Positions 51,976-60,851 of a stretch of DNA of 64,000 bases are shown one piece after another. The stretch is from Maritalea sp047634455 (GTDB lineage: Bacteria > Pseudomonadota > Alphaproteobacteria > Rhizobiales > Devosiaceae): the NCBI RefSeq assembly GCF_047634455.1, contig NZ_JBLIAI010000003.1, positions 62,001-126,000 of the forward strand, in the 5' to 3' direction. The notes beneath the pieces are model-generated. The model was not told where the DNA came from. It saw nothing but the letters and a program-made list of their open reading frames with translations, and searched no databases. Position 1 is the first letter of the stretch, and each line of letters starts with the position of its first letter. The position numbers and the translations under genes are program-made.

Positions 51976-53148
51976 TTGAACCGACGTATTTTAACGCCAC
52001 CCATAAAGATCGAGGACGATTTCGTGGCAGACATGCAGCCGCAAGTTGCGTTTGAAGGTGGTGCTGAGCCAAAACCACGCCCAGAACCCGTTGCTGTGCC
52101 CGATGTCCCCAAACCTGATGTAGATCGGCGATCTCCATCAGGCGGTGAGCGTCGAAGTGGTGATCGTCGCCAGCGCCAAGACCCCAATTACGCCGGACCT
52201 GAACGCCGCAATGGCGATAGGCGTTCCATGGATAATTTGCGCAATGATCTGAATTGGCAGCTTGCGCCGGAAGTTGAAAACAAGATTTTGCGGGGCATGG
52301 GACTAAACGGGTCAAGGCGCTCGACATTCAAACCGGCGCGAATAATTTTGCTGTTGGTCGCATTGATCGCAGGTGGCCTTGCAGCATTTTTGGTAACCCA
52401 GCGCGATAGCGAGATAGTTGAACAGCCGCAAATGGTTCTGGCGCCTGAACCGGTTGCCGTGGTCCTCCCCAAAATTCTTGTCGCCAAACAAACAATTGGC
52501 ATGGGCCAACGGCTCTCACCTGATCAAGTTGAGTGGCAAGACTGGCCAACAGATTTGGTGCGACAAGACTATATAACGTTTCAAGACAATCCTGAGGCAA
52601 TCGAGGACTTGGGTGGCACCATGACACGGTTTGAGTTTTTTGCCGGCGAACCCATTCGTGAGCAAAAACTTGCGCGCAATGCAGGTGGGTACCTGTCAGC
52701 CGTTATCAGTAAAGGTATGCGTGGCGTTTCTTTGTCTGTTGCCGGGGAAGCCGCATCTGGTGGTTTCATTGTGCCCAATGACCGTGTGGATATTGTTCTA
52801 ACGCGGGATGCCCCACAAGGTCAGGTTTCAGAAACAATTCTGCGCAACATTAGGGTGTTGGCAATGAACGCGCGAGTGGGTGAACTGGGCGAAGCGGGCG
52901 AACAGGCCGAGCGGGATGACCTTCTTGCTGAGATGCTTGAGGATAAGGTCATCGCGACGCTGGAACTGGACCCAGCCGAGGCCGAGATTATTGTGGGAGC
53001 AACCAATGTTGGAACATTTGCGTTGGTTTTGCGCTCGATGACCGATTTTGCAGAAAGTCGAAGTCGGTCGCGTAGTGGCGTTAATCAAACGATCCGCCTC
53101 ACGAGCCCATTTTGGAACCAAAGCAGTGAACCCAACGCGTTACGCTGA
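51976..53148 (+). CDS. cpaB: Flp/Tad pilus assembly protein CpaB (RcpC) with extended N-terminus
   Basis: This protein of about 390 residues is the periplasmic subunit thought to link the secretin to the inner membrane in Tad pili. The order is unusual: a cytoplasmic N-terminus of about 120 residues, a membrane helix (RIILLLVALIAGGLAAFLV, about 122-140), a SAF domain from KILVAKQTIGMGQRL, and the RcpC domain with GMRGVSLSVAG and VPNDRVDIVLTRD. The N-terminus contains two copies of ERR(S/N)GDRR at about 58-65 and 76-83. Typical CpaB starts directly with the helix. I chose TTG 51976 because GAGG lies five bases upstream; TTG 51949, GTG 52024 and ATG 52036 are alternatives. Confidence 0.85.
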   Translation: MNRRILTPPIKIEDDFVADMQPQVAFEGGAEPKPRPEPVAVPDVPKPDVDRRSPSGGERRSGDRRQRQDPNYAGPERRNGDRRSMDNLRNDLNWQLAPEVENKILRGMGLNGSRRSTFKPARIILLLVALIAGGLAAFLVTQRDSEIVEQPQMVLAPEPVAVVLPKILVAKQTIGMGQRLSPDQVEWQDWPTDLVRQDYITFQDNPEAIEDLGGTMTRFEFFAGEPIREQKLARNAGGYLSAVISKGMRGVSLSVAGEAASGGFIVPNDRVDIVLTRDAPQGQVSETILRNIRVLAMNARVGELGEAGEQAERDDLLAEMLEDKVIATLELDPAEAEIIVGATNVGTFALVLRSMTDFAESRSRSRSGVNQTIRLTSPFWNQSSEPNALR

Positions 53149-53268
53149 AACAACTTCCCAATGAAAACCGCGACCAAAACAGTATGTGGATCGGGCGTTA
53201 AGTCGTTATTGACCCCGTACTGATAACATCGCCGGACAAGTCAATGATTTTTGATAGAGTAGCGTAAA

Positions 53269-54714
53269 TTGTCAGTAGCAAAAACCAAACCGCGTCAGTC
53301 GGATATTTCGATCAGCAAGTATGTGTACCAGTTGATCTTTCAAGGAATATCAAGGGGTATTCTTCTCCTTGCCTTTTTGTTTTCATTTGTTGGTCCCACG
53401 CTAGCACAATCAATAAATTATGATCTGAGCACAACATCTGTTTTGCGGATCAATTTGCCTGTATCCCAAGCGGTGACGGTCGTTGTTTCCGAGGCGGTCA
53501 CCAAAATCGTCAGCGCTGACCCAACGATCGCCGAAGCCCAACCAATTACCGACAAATCCATATATTTGGTTGCAAAATCTTTTGGCACGACAACGGTTAA
53601 CCTCTTCTCAGAAGACGGCACACCTGTTGGGCTTTTGGCTGTGGAAATTAGTGCCGACGTAGGCGATATGTCGCGATCAATACGCGCAGCAATTCCAAAT
53701 TCCAATGTGAAAGTGCACACCATCAATGGCCGGATTCGGTTATCAGGAACCGTGGTTGACGAATATTCGATGCAAAAGGTTCTTGAAATTGTAGCCCAAT
53801 ATGGCAGCCCCGCAGTCATCAACACCATGACGTTTAGTGGTGGCCGACAGGTCAATCTTGAGGTGCGCATTTTGGAAGCGCAAAGAGACGCCGGCCGTCA
53901 ACTTGGAATTCAATGGGGCGGGAGTGTCGGTGGAGTAACAACAACCATTGGCAACACCACCGCTCAAAGTCCATCTGCTGGCGCAACATCATTTTCTTCA
54001 TTCGTTGCCACGGTGCTCTCTGGTGCCGTTGGGACAAGTTTGAACGCAACAATTAACGCACTTGAGTCAAAGCGCCTCGTGCGAACGCTGGCCGAACCAA
54101 ACCTCACCACACTGTCGGGCATCAAAGCCAGTTTTCTGGCTGGCGGACAAGTGCCTATTCGCGTGCGGGATGCAGATGGATCAACCACGCTAGAATACCG
54201 TGATTTCGGTGTCCGCTTGGTCTTCACGCCTGTGGTAATGGATGGTGGCCGGATCCAAATTCATCTGACGCCAGAAGTTAGCAATATTGGAAGCTTTACC
54301 ACAGCGGGTGACCCGATTTTCAATACACGTACGCTTGATGCAACGGTGGAACTTCGCGACGGTCAAAGTTTCTCAGTGGCGGGTCTGTTACAAAACAATA
54401 CTAACCTCAGCCAGGACCAATTGCCATGGATCGGCGATGTGCCGGTTATCGGAGCACTGTTCAAGTCTTCGGGTTACAAAAAGCATGACACAGAACTCGT
54501 GGTCATCGTAACGCCAAGGCTTGTTCAGCCCACGGTTCCGGGCCAAGTATTGGCTTCGCCACTTGATGATAGTTTGCCGGCAAACGACTTTGAATTTTTT
54601 GCCTTAGGCAAGATGGAAGTGACACCTAAAATGATCAAGGGATTTCGCGCGGGCGCAGGCGTTGTCGGTGCATATGGATATGTTATTGATTTGGGCGAGG
54701 AGAGCGGGCAATGA
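53269..54714 (+). CDS. cpaC: Tad pilus secretin CpaC (RcpA)
   Basis: This 481-residue outer-membrane secretin subunit has a signal peptide with a long polar front (cleavage after PTLAQ, near residue 48). An N-terminal pilus-assembly domain follows (LRINLPVSQAVTVVVSEAVTK-like, AVEISADVGDM), then a BON-like segment (VHTINGRIRLSGTV). The secretin domain contains EPNLTTLSGIKASFLAGGQVP and the closing ELVVIVTPRLVQP. It probably starts at TTG 53269; no better codon precedes the signal peptide. It overlaps the following lipoprotein gene by 4 bases, so the order cpaB-cpaC-lipoprotein-tadD is an operon. Confidence 0.9.
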   Translation: MSVAKTKPRQSDISISKYVYQLIFQGISRGILLLAFLFSFVGPTLAQSINYDLSTTSVLRINLPVSQAVTVVVSEAVTKIVSADPTIAEAQPITDKSIYLVAKSFGTTTVNLFSEDGTPVGLLAVEISADVGDMSRSIRAAIPNSNVKVHTINGRIRLSGTVVDEYSMQKVLEIVAQYGSPAVINTMTFSGGRQVNLEVRILEAQRDAGRQLGIQWGGSVGGVTTTIGNTTAQSPSAGATSFSSFVATVLSGAVGTSLNATINALESKRLVRTLAEPNLTTLSGIKASFLAGGQVPIRVRDADGSTTLEYRDFGVRLVFTPVVMDGGRIQIHLTPEVSNIGSFTTAGDPIFNTRTLDATVELRDGQSFSVAGLLQNNTNLSQDQLPWIGDVPVIGALFKSSGYKKHDTELVVIVTPRLVQPTVPGQVLASPLDDSLPANDFEFFALGKMEVTPKMIKGFRAGAGVVGAYGYVIDLGEESGQ

Positions 54715-54953
54715 CTTATCTCCGCCGTTTGGCAAAATCGGCAGCATCTATAGCGCTGACCTTGTCCTTGCTACCGTTGCTCGGTGGCTGTTTTTATGAT
54801 TATACGCAACGCACGGATCGCGTTGCTCACAGCGCTGGCAACGCGGTGAAGGCCAACCTTGAACAATCCACCATGAATCCTTCTTCCAAGAATATGAACT
54901 CAACCACCGGACTGGGTAAAAACGGACCGGTTATGCCCGAGCCAACGGAATAG
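54711..54953 (+). CDS. Small lipoprotein of the Tad locus
   Basis: This 80-residue protein has a type II signal peptide with lipobox LLGGC (Cys near residue 27) and a short hydrophilic mature part (DRVAHSAGNAVKANLEQST). Its start overlaps the secretin stop by 4 bases. Much shorter than CpaD, it occupies the place where small lipoproteins are often found in alphaproteobacterial tad loci. A pilotin-like helper for the secretin is a reasonable guess, but no function can be read from the sequence. Confidence 0.75.
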   Translation: MTYLRRLAKSAASIALTLSLLPLLGGCFYDYTQRTDRVAHSAGNAVKANLEQSTMNPSSKNMNSTTGLGKNGPVMPEPTE

Positions 54954-55114
54954 CTGCCTTTATTTGAAAGGCGCAACGGTTTAAGATGCCGTTAAGTCTA
55001 GTTCAAAGATTTGGGCGCGCATTTACTAAGCCTAATCGGCAATGTGACAAAGTAGATAGAGAAATAGTTGTGCTGCCTGAGCAGCTCCAACGTGACTTTA
55101 TCGGGGCTTTGAAC

Positions 55115-55642
55115 ATGATGACTGGTTTAGTGAAGATTTTGCGCAAAGAGTATTTGCTCCTCCTCCTACTTACATTTTCAGTTTCCGGTTGCACAACGGC
55201 CAACTTGGCAGGATCAAGTGCGTTCGGCGGCAACCGTTTGGAAGTTGCAGATATTTCCAAAAAGGGCAGCTACACAGCTGCTGGCGCACTCACCGAAGCC
55301 CGCGGACATTTTCGCAACAACAATTTTGGCTACTCAGCGGCGTTCTATAAACGCGTTGTTGAACTTTCACCCAAAGACCCTCAAGGCTATGTTGGGTTAG
55401 GCGCATCTTACGATATGCTCGGTCGTTTCGAATTGGCTGACCGCGTCTACAAAGCTATGTACAAACTCACGGGCGCGACCGCCCAATATTACAACAATAT
55501 TGGCTATTCGCTGATGTTGCGTGGCGACTTGAACGGGGCGTATAAAAACTTCAAGAAAGCGCAAGACTTGGCACCTGACAGCATTGTGATCGCCAACAAT
55601 TTACAGCTTTTGGCTGACGCTGCGTCATCGATCAACGCTTAG
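55115..55642 (+). CDS. tadD: TPR-repeat lipoprotein TadD
   Basis: This 175-residue lipoprotein has lipobox TFSVSGC and at least three TPR units (YSAAFYKRVVELSPKDPQGY, GLGASYDMLGRFELADRVYK, YNNIGYSLMLRGDLNGAYKN). It matches TadD, which is needed for Tad pilus assembly, probably as a secretin partner. The frame is open from 54986, but the preceding 43 residues are polar and the signal peptide begins only at ATG 55115/55118, so I chose 55115. No further tad gene follows; the next gene is on the other strand. Confidence 0.85.
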   Translation: MMTGLVKILRKEYLLLLLLTFSVSGCTTANLAGSSAFGGNRLEVADISKKGSYTAAGALTEARGHFRNNNFGYSAAFYKRVVELSPKDPQGYVGLGASYDMLGRFELADRVYKAMYKLTGATAQYYNNIGYSLMLRGDLNGAYKNFKKAQDLAPDSIVIANNLQLLADAASSINA

Positions 55643-55759
55643 GTCCAAGCGCCTGAATTCTGGCTTTTGGTCGAACTTACAACGATCAGTGAAATGTGAA
55701 TATCGGCTTCCGCGAGTGTTTCAACTGGCCTCCCGTGACGCGGCCCAAATTGGGCCCAA

Positions 55760-56044
55760 CTACGCGTTGATCAAAACGATCTGCGCGTCAGCAGAATTCC
55801 ATCTTTGGTCCCGCAAGGGCCTATATTCTTTTGAATTGTACCAAGCCATGGCGTCTGCTTTGGTCGGAAAACTCAAAACGACCATGCGGTCGCAATCAGC
55901 TTCTCCCTCAAGTGCTTCAAAATCTGATGTCCGGGCCAAATAGGTTCCACCATATTGCTCAACTGTCGCGGGTGCAGCCGCCATATAGAGCGCCATTTCA
56001 TCAGGATTATTGATGGTTACGCGCGAAACGATATAGATACTCAT
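55760..56044 (-). CDS. DUF1330 family protein
   Basis: This 94-residue dimeric ferredoxin-like alpha/beta-barrel protein shows the DUF1330 pattern: YIVSRVTINNPDEMALYMAA, YGGTYLART, MVVLSFPTKADAMAWYNS and the EYRPLRDQR end. The function of this family is not established. It is the last gene of the IclR-controlled operon, 10 bases after hutU, and has its own AGGAG ribosome site. A small barrel of this type could be a catalytic or binding accessory of the pathway. Confidence 0.85.
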   Translation of the reverse strand: MSIYIVSRVTINNPDEMALYMAAAPATVEQYGGTYLARTSDFEALEGEADCDRMVVLSFPTKADAMAWYNSKEYRPLRDQRWNSADAQIVLINA

Positions 56045-56054
56045 CAGATTGCTC

Positions 56055-57722
56055 CTAGCTGATCATGGGTAAATTCAGTTTGTGTTTTTTGGCGCAAGCA
56101 ATGGCTGTTTCATAGCCAGCATCTGCATGGCGCATCACGCCTGTCGCGGGATCATTCCACAAAGTTCGTCGAATGATCTCGTCGGCTTCAGCTGTTCCGT
56201 CGGCCAAAATTGCTATGCCCGAATGCTGCGAATAGCCCATACCCATACCTCCGCCATGATGGAAGGAAACCCATGTTGCCCCATTTGCGGAATTTAAAAG
56301 CGCATTGAGAATTGGCCAATCCGAAATGGCGTCAGACCCATCTTTCATGCCTTCGGTCTCGCGGTTGGGACTGGCGACGGAACCTGAATCCATATGGTCT
56401 CGCCCAATCACAATGGGGGCGCTTAACTCGCCGGTGCGCACCATTTCATTGAACGCGGCACCAATGCGGTCGCGATCGCCCAAGCCAACCCAGCAAATCC
56501 GAGCGGGCAAACCCTGAAATTTGATGTGAGTTTTCGCTTTGTCCAACCAACGATGCAGCGATGTGTCGTTTGGCAAAAGTTCACGCACTTTTTGATCAGT
56601 TTTATAAATATCTTCAGGGTCACCAGACAGAGCCACCCAGCGAAACGGACCCTTCCCCTCGCAGAACAGTGGCCGCACAAATGCTTCCACAAATCCCGGG
56701 AATGAAAAGGCGTTTTCAACGCCAGCTTCTTGCGCCATCGCGCGCAGATTGTTGCCATATTCAAACGTGATCGAACCCTTGTCGCGAAACTCAGCCATTA
56801 ATTCAACATGTTCACCCATGCTGTTTTTTGCAGCATTTGCCACCATCTCTGGATCTGATTTTTGCCGGGCCTCCCATTGTTCCACGGTCCAACCAGCGGG
56901 CAAGTATCCATAGATCGGATCGTGCGCAGAGGTTTGGTCGGTTAGAATATCAGGGACGATATCTTGCGCTTTCACTTCCTTCAACACGTCAACAATATTG
57001 CCCGGAATACCAACGGACAAAGGACTACCCTGCGCATTTGCATCGGCAATGAGCTCTAGCGCTTCAGTCAGGCTTGCCGCTCTAGTGTCCAGGTATCCCG
57101 TGCGCAACCTAAAATCGATTTTTGACGGCTGGCACTCTACAACGATGGCGTTAAACCCGGCCATTGTTGCTGCAAGCGGTTGCGCACCGCCCATACCGCC
57201 GAGCCCAGCAGTTACGATAAGTCGACCGGCTGGTTTGTTGTCAAAATGTCGGCGCGCGACTTCGGAAAACGTCTCAAACGTACCCTGCACAATGCCCTGT
57301 GAACCGATATAAATCCATGAGCCAGCCGTCATTTGGCCATACATGGTCAACCCCATACGGTCGAGTTCATTGAACTTCTCCCAAGTGGCCCAATTGGGGA
57401 CCAAGTTACCGTTTGCAATGAGGACGCGGGGGGCCATTCTGTGGGTCTTGAAAACACCGACGGGCTTGCCAGACTGCACGAGTAAGGTCTCGTCGTCCTC
57501 AAGCTCTTTCAAGGAATTGACTATTCCATCATAGGAAGGCCAATTTCTTGCGGCGCGACCAATACCGCCATAAACAACTAGATCTTGTGGCCGCTCGGCG
57601 ACGTCTGGATCAAGGTTGTTCATCAAGAGGCGAAGTGGCGCTTCGGTTTGCCAACTTTTGGCGTTGAGTTGCGTACCAATTGGCGAGCGAATGGTGCGTC
57701 TATTATTTCGTTTTTGTTCCAC
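56055..57722 (-). CDS. hutU: Urocanate hydratase-family enzyme
   Basis: This 555-residue protein is full length for urocanase, which adds water to urocanate using tightly bound NAD+ as electrophile. NAD-binding GLGGMGGAQPLAATMAG lies at about 173-189. The active-site Cys in GLPARICWVGLG falls at residue 410, the number reported for the Pseudomonas enzyme. GRDHMDSGSVASPNRETE and HHGGGMGMGYSQHSG are also conserved. The start is GTG 57722 with AGGAG upstream. No hutH, hutI, hutG, hutF or hutC is in the window. The partners are a CoA-transferase, a quinone-oxidoreductase-like enzyme and an importer, so the substrate may be a urocanate analogue. Confidence 0.92.
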   Translation of the reverse strand: MEQKRNNRRTIRSPIGTQLNAKSWQTEAPLRLLMNNLDPDVAERPQDLVVYGGIGRAARNWPSYDGIVNSLKELEDDETLLVQSGKPVGVFKTHRMAPRVLIANGNLVPNWATWEKFNELDRMGLTMYGQMTAGSWIYIGSQGIVQGTFETFSEVARRHFDNKPAGRLIVTAGLGGMGGAQPLAATMAGFNAIVVECQPSKIDFRLRTGYLDTRAASLTEALELIADANAQGSPLSVGIPGNIVDVLKEVKAQDIVPDILTDQTSAHDPIYGYLPAGWTVEQWEARQKSDPEMVANAAKNSMGEHVELMAEFRDKGSITFEYGNNLRAMAQEAGVENAFSFPGFVEAFVRPLFCEGKGPFRWVALSGDPEDIYKTDQKVRELLPNDTSLHRWLDKAKTHIKFQGLPARICWVGLGDRDRIGAAFNEMVRTGELSAPIVIGRDHMDSGSVASPNRETEGMKDGSDAISDWPILNALLNSANGATWVSFHHGGGMGMGYSQHSGIAILADGTAEADEIIRRTLWNDPATGVMRHADAGYETAIACAKKHKLNLPMIS

Positions 57723-57732
57723 GCGGTCGCTC

Positions 57733-58929
57733 CTAGATTATGTTTTTCTGCCGAAGCAATTCAATGTCTTTTGCACTTTTGCCGATTAGCTCGCTCAGCA
57801 CCTGATCACTGTGCTGGCCCAATGTCGGCACAAAAACAGCCGATTGATCTGCAACTGCTGAGAATTTGACGGGCTGCGGCGCTAAGGGAATGCTGCCAAA
57901 TGTCTCATACTGCCCCTGCACGACACTATTGCGATGCGCGACATGTTCACTTTTTGCCAATTGCTCAAGGGTCCAAACAGGCGCTGCGGGAATGCGCGCT
58001 GCAATGAGCTTTTCAACCAAATCATCCTGCGCGTACTGCACCGTCCAGTTGGCAATGAGCTGCCGCAATTCGTCTTCATTGGCGTTGCGCGCATCATTGG
58101 TTGAATATTTTGGATCATCAGCAAGTCCGACATTCCCCATCAGCTCACAAAGGGAGCGGAACGCGCCTTGAGAAAAACACACCATCACGACATCGCCAGT
58201 TTGAGTTGGGAAACTATCCACCGGGTAGGTTACCGGATGGCGATTGCCGACGGGTTCGGGCGTATCATTAAAGTAGAGCTGGCGCGAAAGGCCTGTCAGT
58301 TGCATAGAAAAAAGCGAATCCAACATCGCCACATCTATGTGCTGGCCGACACCCGTTCGTTCGCGATGAAAAAGCGCCGAGACGATGCCAAACGCGGCGA
58401 ACATGCCGGTACTGACATCGGCGATTGATTCCCCGACGGCAGTTGCAGGACCGCCTTTTGGTCCGGTTAAGCTCATCAGGCCGCTCATGGCTTGAATAAC
58501 CAAATCGAAAGCGGGCAGGTCTTTCATCGGGCCATCTTGGCCAAAACCCGAAATGCTCGCATAGACTATGTCTGGTTTGATAGATTTTACCGTTTGATAG
58601 TCAAGCCCCAACCGTTGCATGACACCGGGTCGAAAATTTTCCACCAACACGTCGCAATGGGCGATCATTTCGCGGATGAGTTGACGACCTTCTTCTGACT
58701 TCATATCAATCGTGATGCTTTTTTTGTTGCGATTGAGCATCATGAAATAGGTACTTTGCCCCTCAAGATATGGGCCAAAATGGCGGGCATCGTCGCCGAT
58801 TTCTGGCAATTCAACCTTGATGATTTCGGCACCAAGATCGGCCAACATTGATGTACAGAATGGACCGGACATTACGCGGCTCAGGTCAAGTACACGAATG
58901 CCGTCCAAAATCGCTTTATTCATTGCCAT
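57733..58929 (-). CDS. Class III CoA-transferase (CaiB/BaiF family)
   Basis: This 398-residue enzyme of the formyl-CoA-transferase fold has the nucleophilic Asp at residue 142 in PAFDLVIQAMSG, and RVMSGPFCTSMLADLGAEIIKVE at the N-terminus. It would move CoA between an acyl-CoA donor and a carboxylic acid. It lies between the oxidoreductase and urocanase genes, overlapping the former by 14 bases if started at ATG 58929. ATG 58923 has a better-spaced GGGAG and gives an 8-base overlap. Class III enzymes are specific, but the pair of acids cannot be inferred from sequence. Confidence 0.9.
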   Translation of the reverse strand: MAMNKAILDGIRVLDLSRVMSGPFCTSMLADLGAEIIKVELPEIGDDARHFGPYLEGQSTYFMMLNRNKKSITIDMKSEEGRQLIREMIAHCDVLVENFRPGVMQRLGLDYQTVKSIKPDIVYASISGFGQDGPMKDLPAFDLVIQAMSGLMSLTGPKGGPATAVGESIADVSTGMFAAFGIVSALFHRERTGVGQHIDVAMLDSLFSMQLTGLSRQLYFNDTPEPVGNRHPVTYPVDSFPTQTGDVVMVCFSQGAFRSLCELMGNVGLADDPKYSTNDARNANEDELRQLIANWTVQYAQDDLVEKLIAARIPAAPVWTLEQLAKSEHVAHRNSVVQGQYETFGSIPLAPQPVKFSAVADQSAVFVPTLGQHSDQVLSELIGKSAKDIELLRQKNII

Positions 58930-59896
58930 CTCCCACGGTCAGGATGATTTTGCCGCGAGATGATCGGTTTGAAAGCGCTGTTAGCGCTTCGGGCAATTGT
59001 TCGAGGGAATAGGTCGTGTTGGTGTGCGGCTTAATGTGGCCTGCCTCTAGCATGATCAATAGCCGCTGTGTCAGTCGGTCGAGCATTTCTGCATCTTCGT
59101 CGTGCGACCAATAAACGCCCTGCGCCGCAGCTCTTTTAAGGAGGAGGCGATTTGCTGGCAGCTTTTGAATTTCACCGGATGCAAACCCGACAATCAGTAG
59201 TTTACCATCCCGCGCAATGCATCTGAGGGAATCAGTGCCGATTTGGCCGCCTACCGGGTCAAAGATCAGGTCAACACCGCGACCATTTGTTAGCGCTTTG
59301 ACTTGCTTAAACCAATCCGTAGACGCGTATGAAACTGTATGGTCAGCGCCGTGAAGTTTTGCCAAGGTCAGCTTTGCTGCAGAACTTGCAGTTGCAATAA
59401 TTTCTGCGCCATTTGCCTTTGCGATTTGCACAGCCGCAAGTCCAACGCCACCTGCGGCAGCATGAACAAGCACAACGTCGCCCGGCGACAGTTTGCCGAG
59501 TTCGCAAAGCCCAACCATTGCGGTCATATAAGCAACTGGAAGCGCAGCACCATCGGCGAATGAGATATGATCAGGCAGCCGAAAAGCGGTGTCTTCGCGA
59601 ACTATCGTTGATTGCGAAAAACCGCCCCAATTTACCTTACTGGCAACCCGATCGCCTATTTTGAATTTTGAACTCGCACCAATAGCGCTAACAATGCCTG
59701 CAACTTCCTGCCCCGGAACGAAGGGACGTTCCGGCTTAATTTGATATTTATCTTCAATCATCAATAGATCGGAAAAGTTCAACGCAGCGGCTCGAACCTC
59801 AACTCGCATCTCTCCGATAGCCGGTGCTTCGGGTTTGAAGGCACCAAAGTTAAGCCCGGCCTGCCCAAGTTTTTCACCTGCAATCCAATGTTTCAT
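58916..59896 (-). CDS. NADPH:quinone oxidoreductase-family (zinc-independent MDR) enzyme
   Basis: This 326-residue medium-chain reductase lacks the zinc ligands of alcohol dehydrogenases. Landmarks are VPGQEVAGIVSAIG, the NADPH-binding HAAAGGVGLAAVQIAK and the DLIFDPVGG block. Family members reduce quinones or the double bond of enones and enoyl-CoA esters. Its start overlaps the IclR stop (ATGA). With a CoA-transferase and a hydratase next door, an enoyl-CoA or enone reductase role is plausible but inferred. Confidence 0.87.
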   Translation of the reverse strand: MKHWIAGEKLGQAGLNFGAFKPEAPAIGEMRVEVRAAALNFSDLLMIEDKYQIKPERPFVPGQEVAGIVSAIGASSKFKIGDRVASKVNWGGFSQSTIVREDTAFRLPDHISFADGAALPVAYMTAMVGLCELGKLSPGDVVLVHAAAGGVGLAAVQIAKANGAEIIATASSAAKLTLAKLHGADHTVSYASTDWFKQVKALTNGRGVDLIFDPVGGQIGTDSLRCIARDGKLLIVGFASGEIQKLPANRLLLKRAAAQGVYWSHDEDAEMLDRLTQRLLIMLEAGHIKPHTNTTYSLEQLPEALTALSNRSSRGKIILTVGDGNE

Positions 59897-60705
59897 TTGA
59901 GCGGCACCTCTTGTTGAAGGTGCAATCCGTTGGCTTGATCGGCGATTTGTTGAACAGCTTTACGAACCAACACCGACCAACGCTCAATTTTGCTTTCGGT
60001 TGTCCTTTGAATAGGAACTGACAGCGCAATACTGCCAAGCGGTCTGCCGTTCACCACAATTGGGGCGGCGACCCCAATAACGCCTGGATAAGTCTCTTCG
60101 CGCGAGACCGCAAAGCCCCGCGCCGCATATTCTTCAATATGGGCGCGTAATTTGTCGGGGTCAGTGATTGTTGCTGGCGTGAAGCTTTTTAGATCCTGTT
60201 TATAATAGTCTTCGCGCTGATCCGGGGACAGAGCAAGAAGGATCGCTTTGGGTGATGCCCCGGCGTGCAGCGGGAACACAGCACCGAGTTTTTCAAAGAC
60301 ACTTAATCCGCCTTGGCTGGCATGAACCTGATCTAGGCAAGTCACAAATCCTTGCCCTTCTTGATATGAAGTGAGAATGACCGTCTCTTTTTCTTGCAAT
60401 GCAAGTTGTTCAACAACTGAGCCGCTGATCACGCGTAAGTCAAAACTGTTGCTCGCGCGCCGCCCCAATTCAACAGCGGCGATCCCCAGCATGTATTTTG
60501 AGTTTTGCTCGTTGAACATTAGATAACCACTAGAATGCAGATAACGCACAACGCGACTTAAGGTGGACCTGTTCATCCCACTTTTGCGCACCAAATCTGC
60601 CTGGCTCCAGGCGGGCGTTTCAACGTCGAACATGTCCAGCACTTGAAACGTCTTGCGGATCAGTCCCACACCACCCGTTGTTTCGTTTAACTTGACATCA
60701 TTCAT
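59893..60705 (-). CDS. IclR-family transcriptional regulator
   Basis: This 270-residue protein has an N-terminal winged helix-turn-helix (WSQADLVRKSGMNRSTLSRV, then RYLHSSGYL) and a C-terminal IclR effector domain (HAGASPKAILLAL, GFAVSREETYPGVIGVAAPI). It is the first gene of the leftward operon and faces the importer operon across a 146-base gap containing a good inverted repeat. It probably controls both arms in response to the imported compound or a product. Confidence 0.9.
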   Translation of the reverse strand: MNDVKLNETTGGVGLIRKTFQVLDMFDVETPAWSQADLVRKSGMNRSTLSRVVRYLHSSGYLMFNEQNSKYMLGIAAVELGRRASNSFDLRVISGSVVEQLALQEKETVILTSYQEGQGFVTCLDQVHASQGGLSVFEKLGAVFPLHAGASPKAILLALSPDQREDYYKQDLKSFTPATITDPDKLRAHIEEYAARGFAVSREETYPGVIGVAAPIVVNGRPLGSIALSVPIQRTTESKIERWSVLVRKAVQQIADQANGLHLQQEVPLK

Positions 60706-60728
60706 TTTATCGTCTCACTATATGGTCG

Positions 60729-60751
60729 TTGCGATCACATTATGATCACAA
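60729..60751. promoter_or_regulatory. Candidate IclR operator between the divergent operons
   Basis: TTGCGATCA (60729-60737) and TGATCACAA (60743-60751) are inverted with one mismatch and a 5-base spacer, and an outer GTTGC..GCAAC pair (60728-60732, 60754-60758) extends the symmetry. It lies 24 bases before the IclR start and about 100 bases before the importer gene, suitable for joint control. Confidence 0.55.
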
Positions 60752-60851
60752 TAGCAACTCACGGGTCAATAGCAATAGATGTTTTGATAAAGCAGACATT
60801 GTCGGAGGGAGCCTAAAGAGTGCTCAAACAAAACACTTTGGGAGGAACCAA

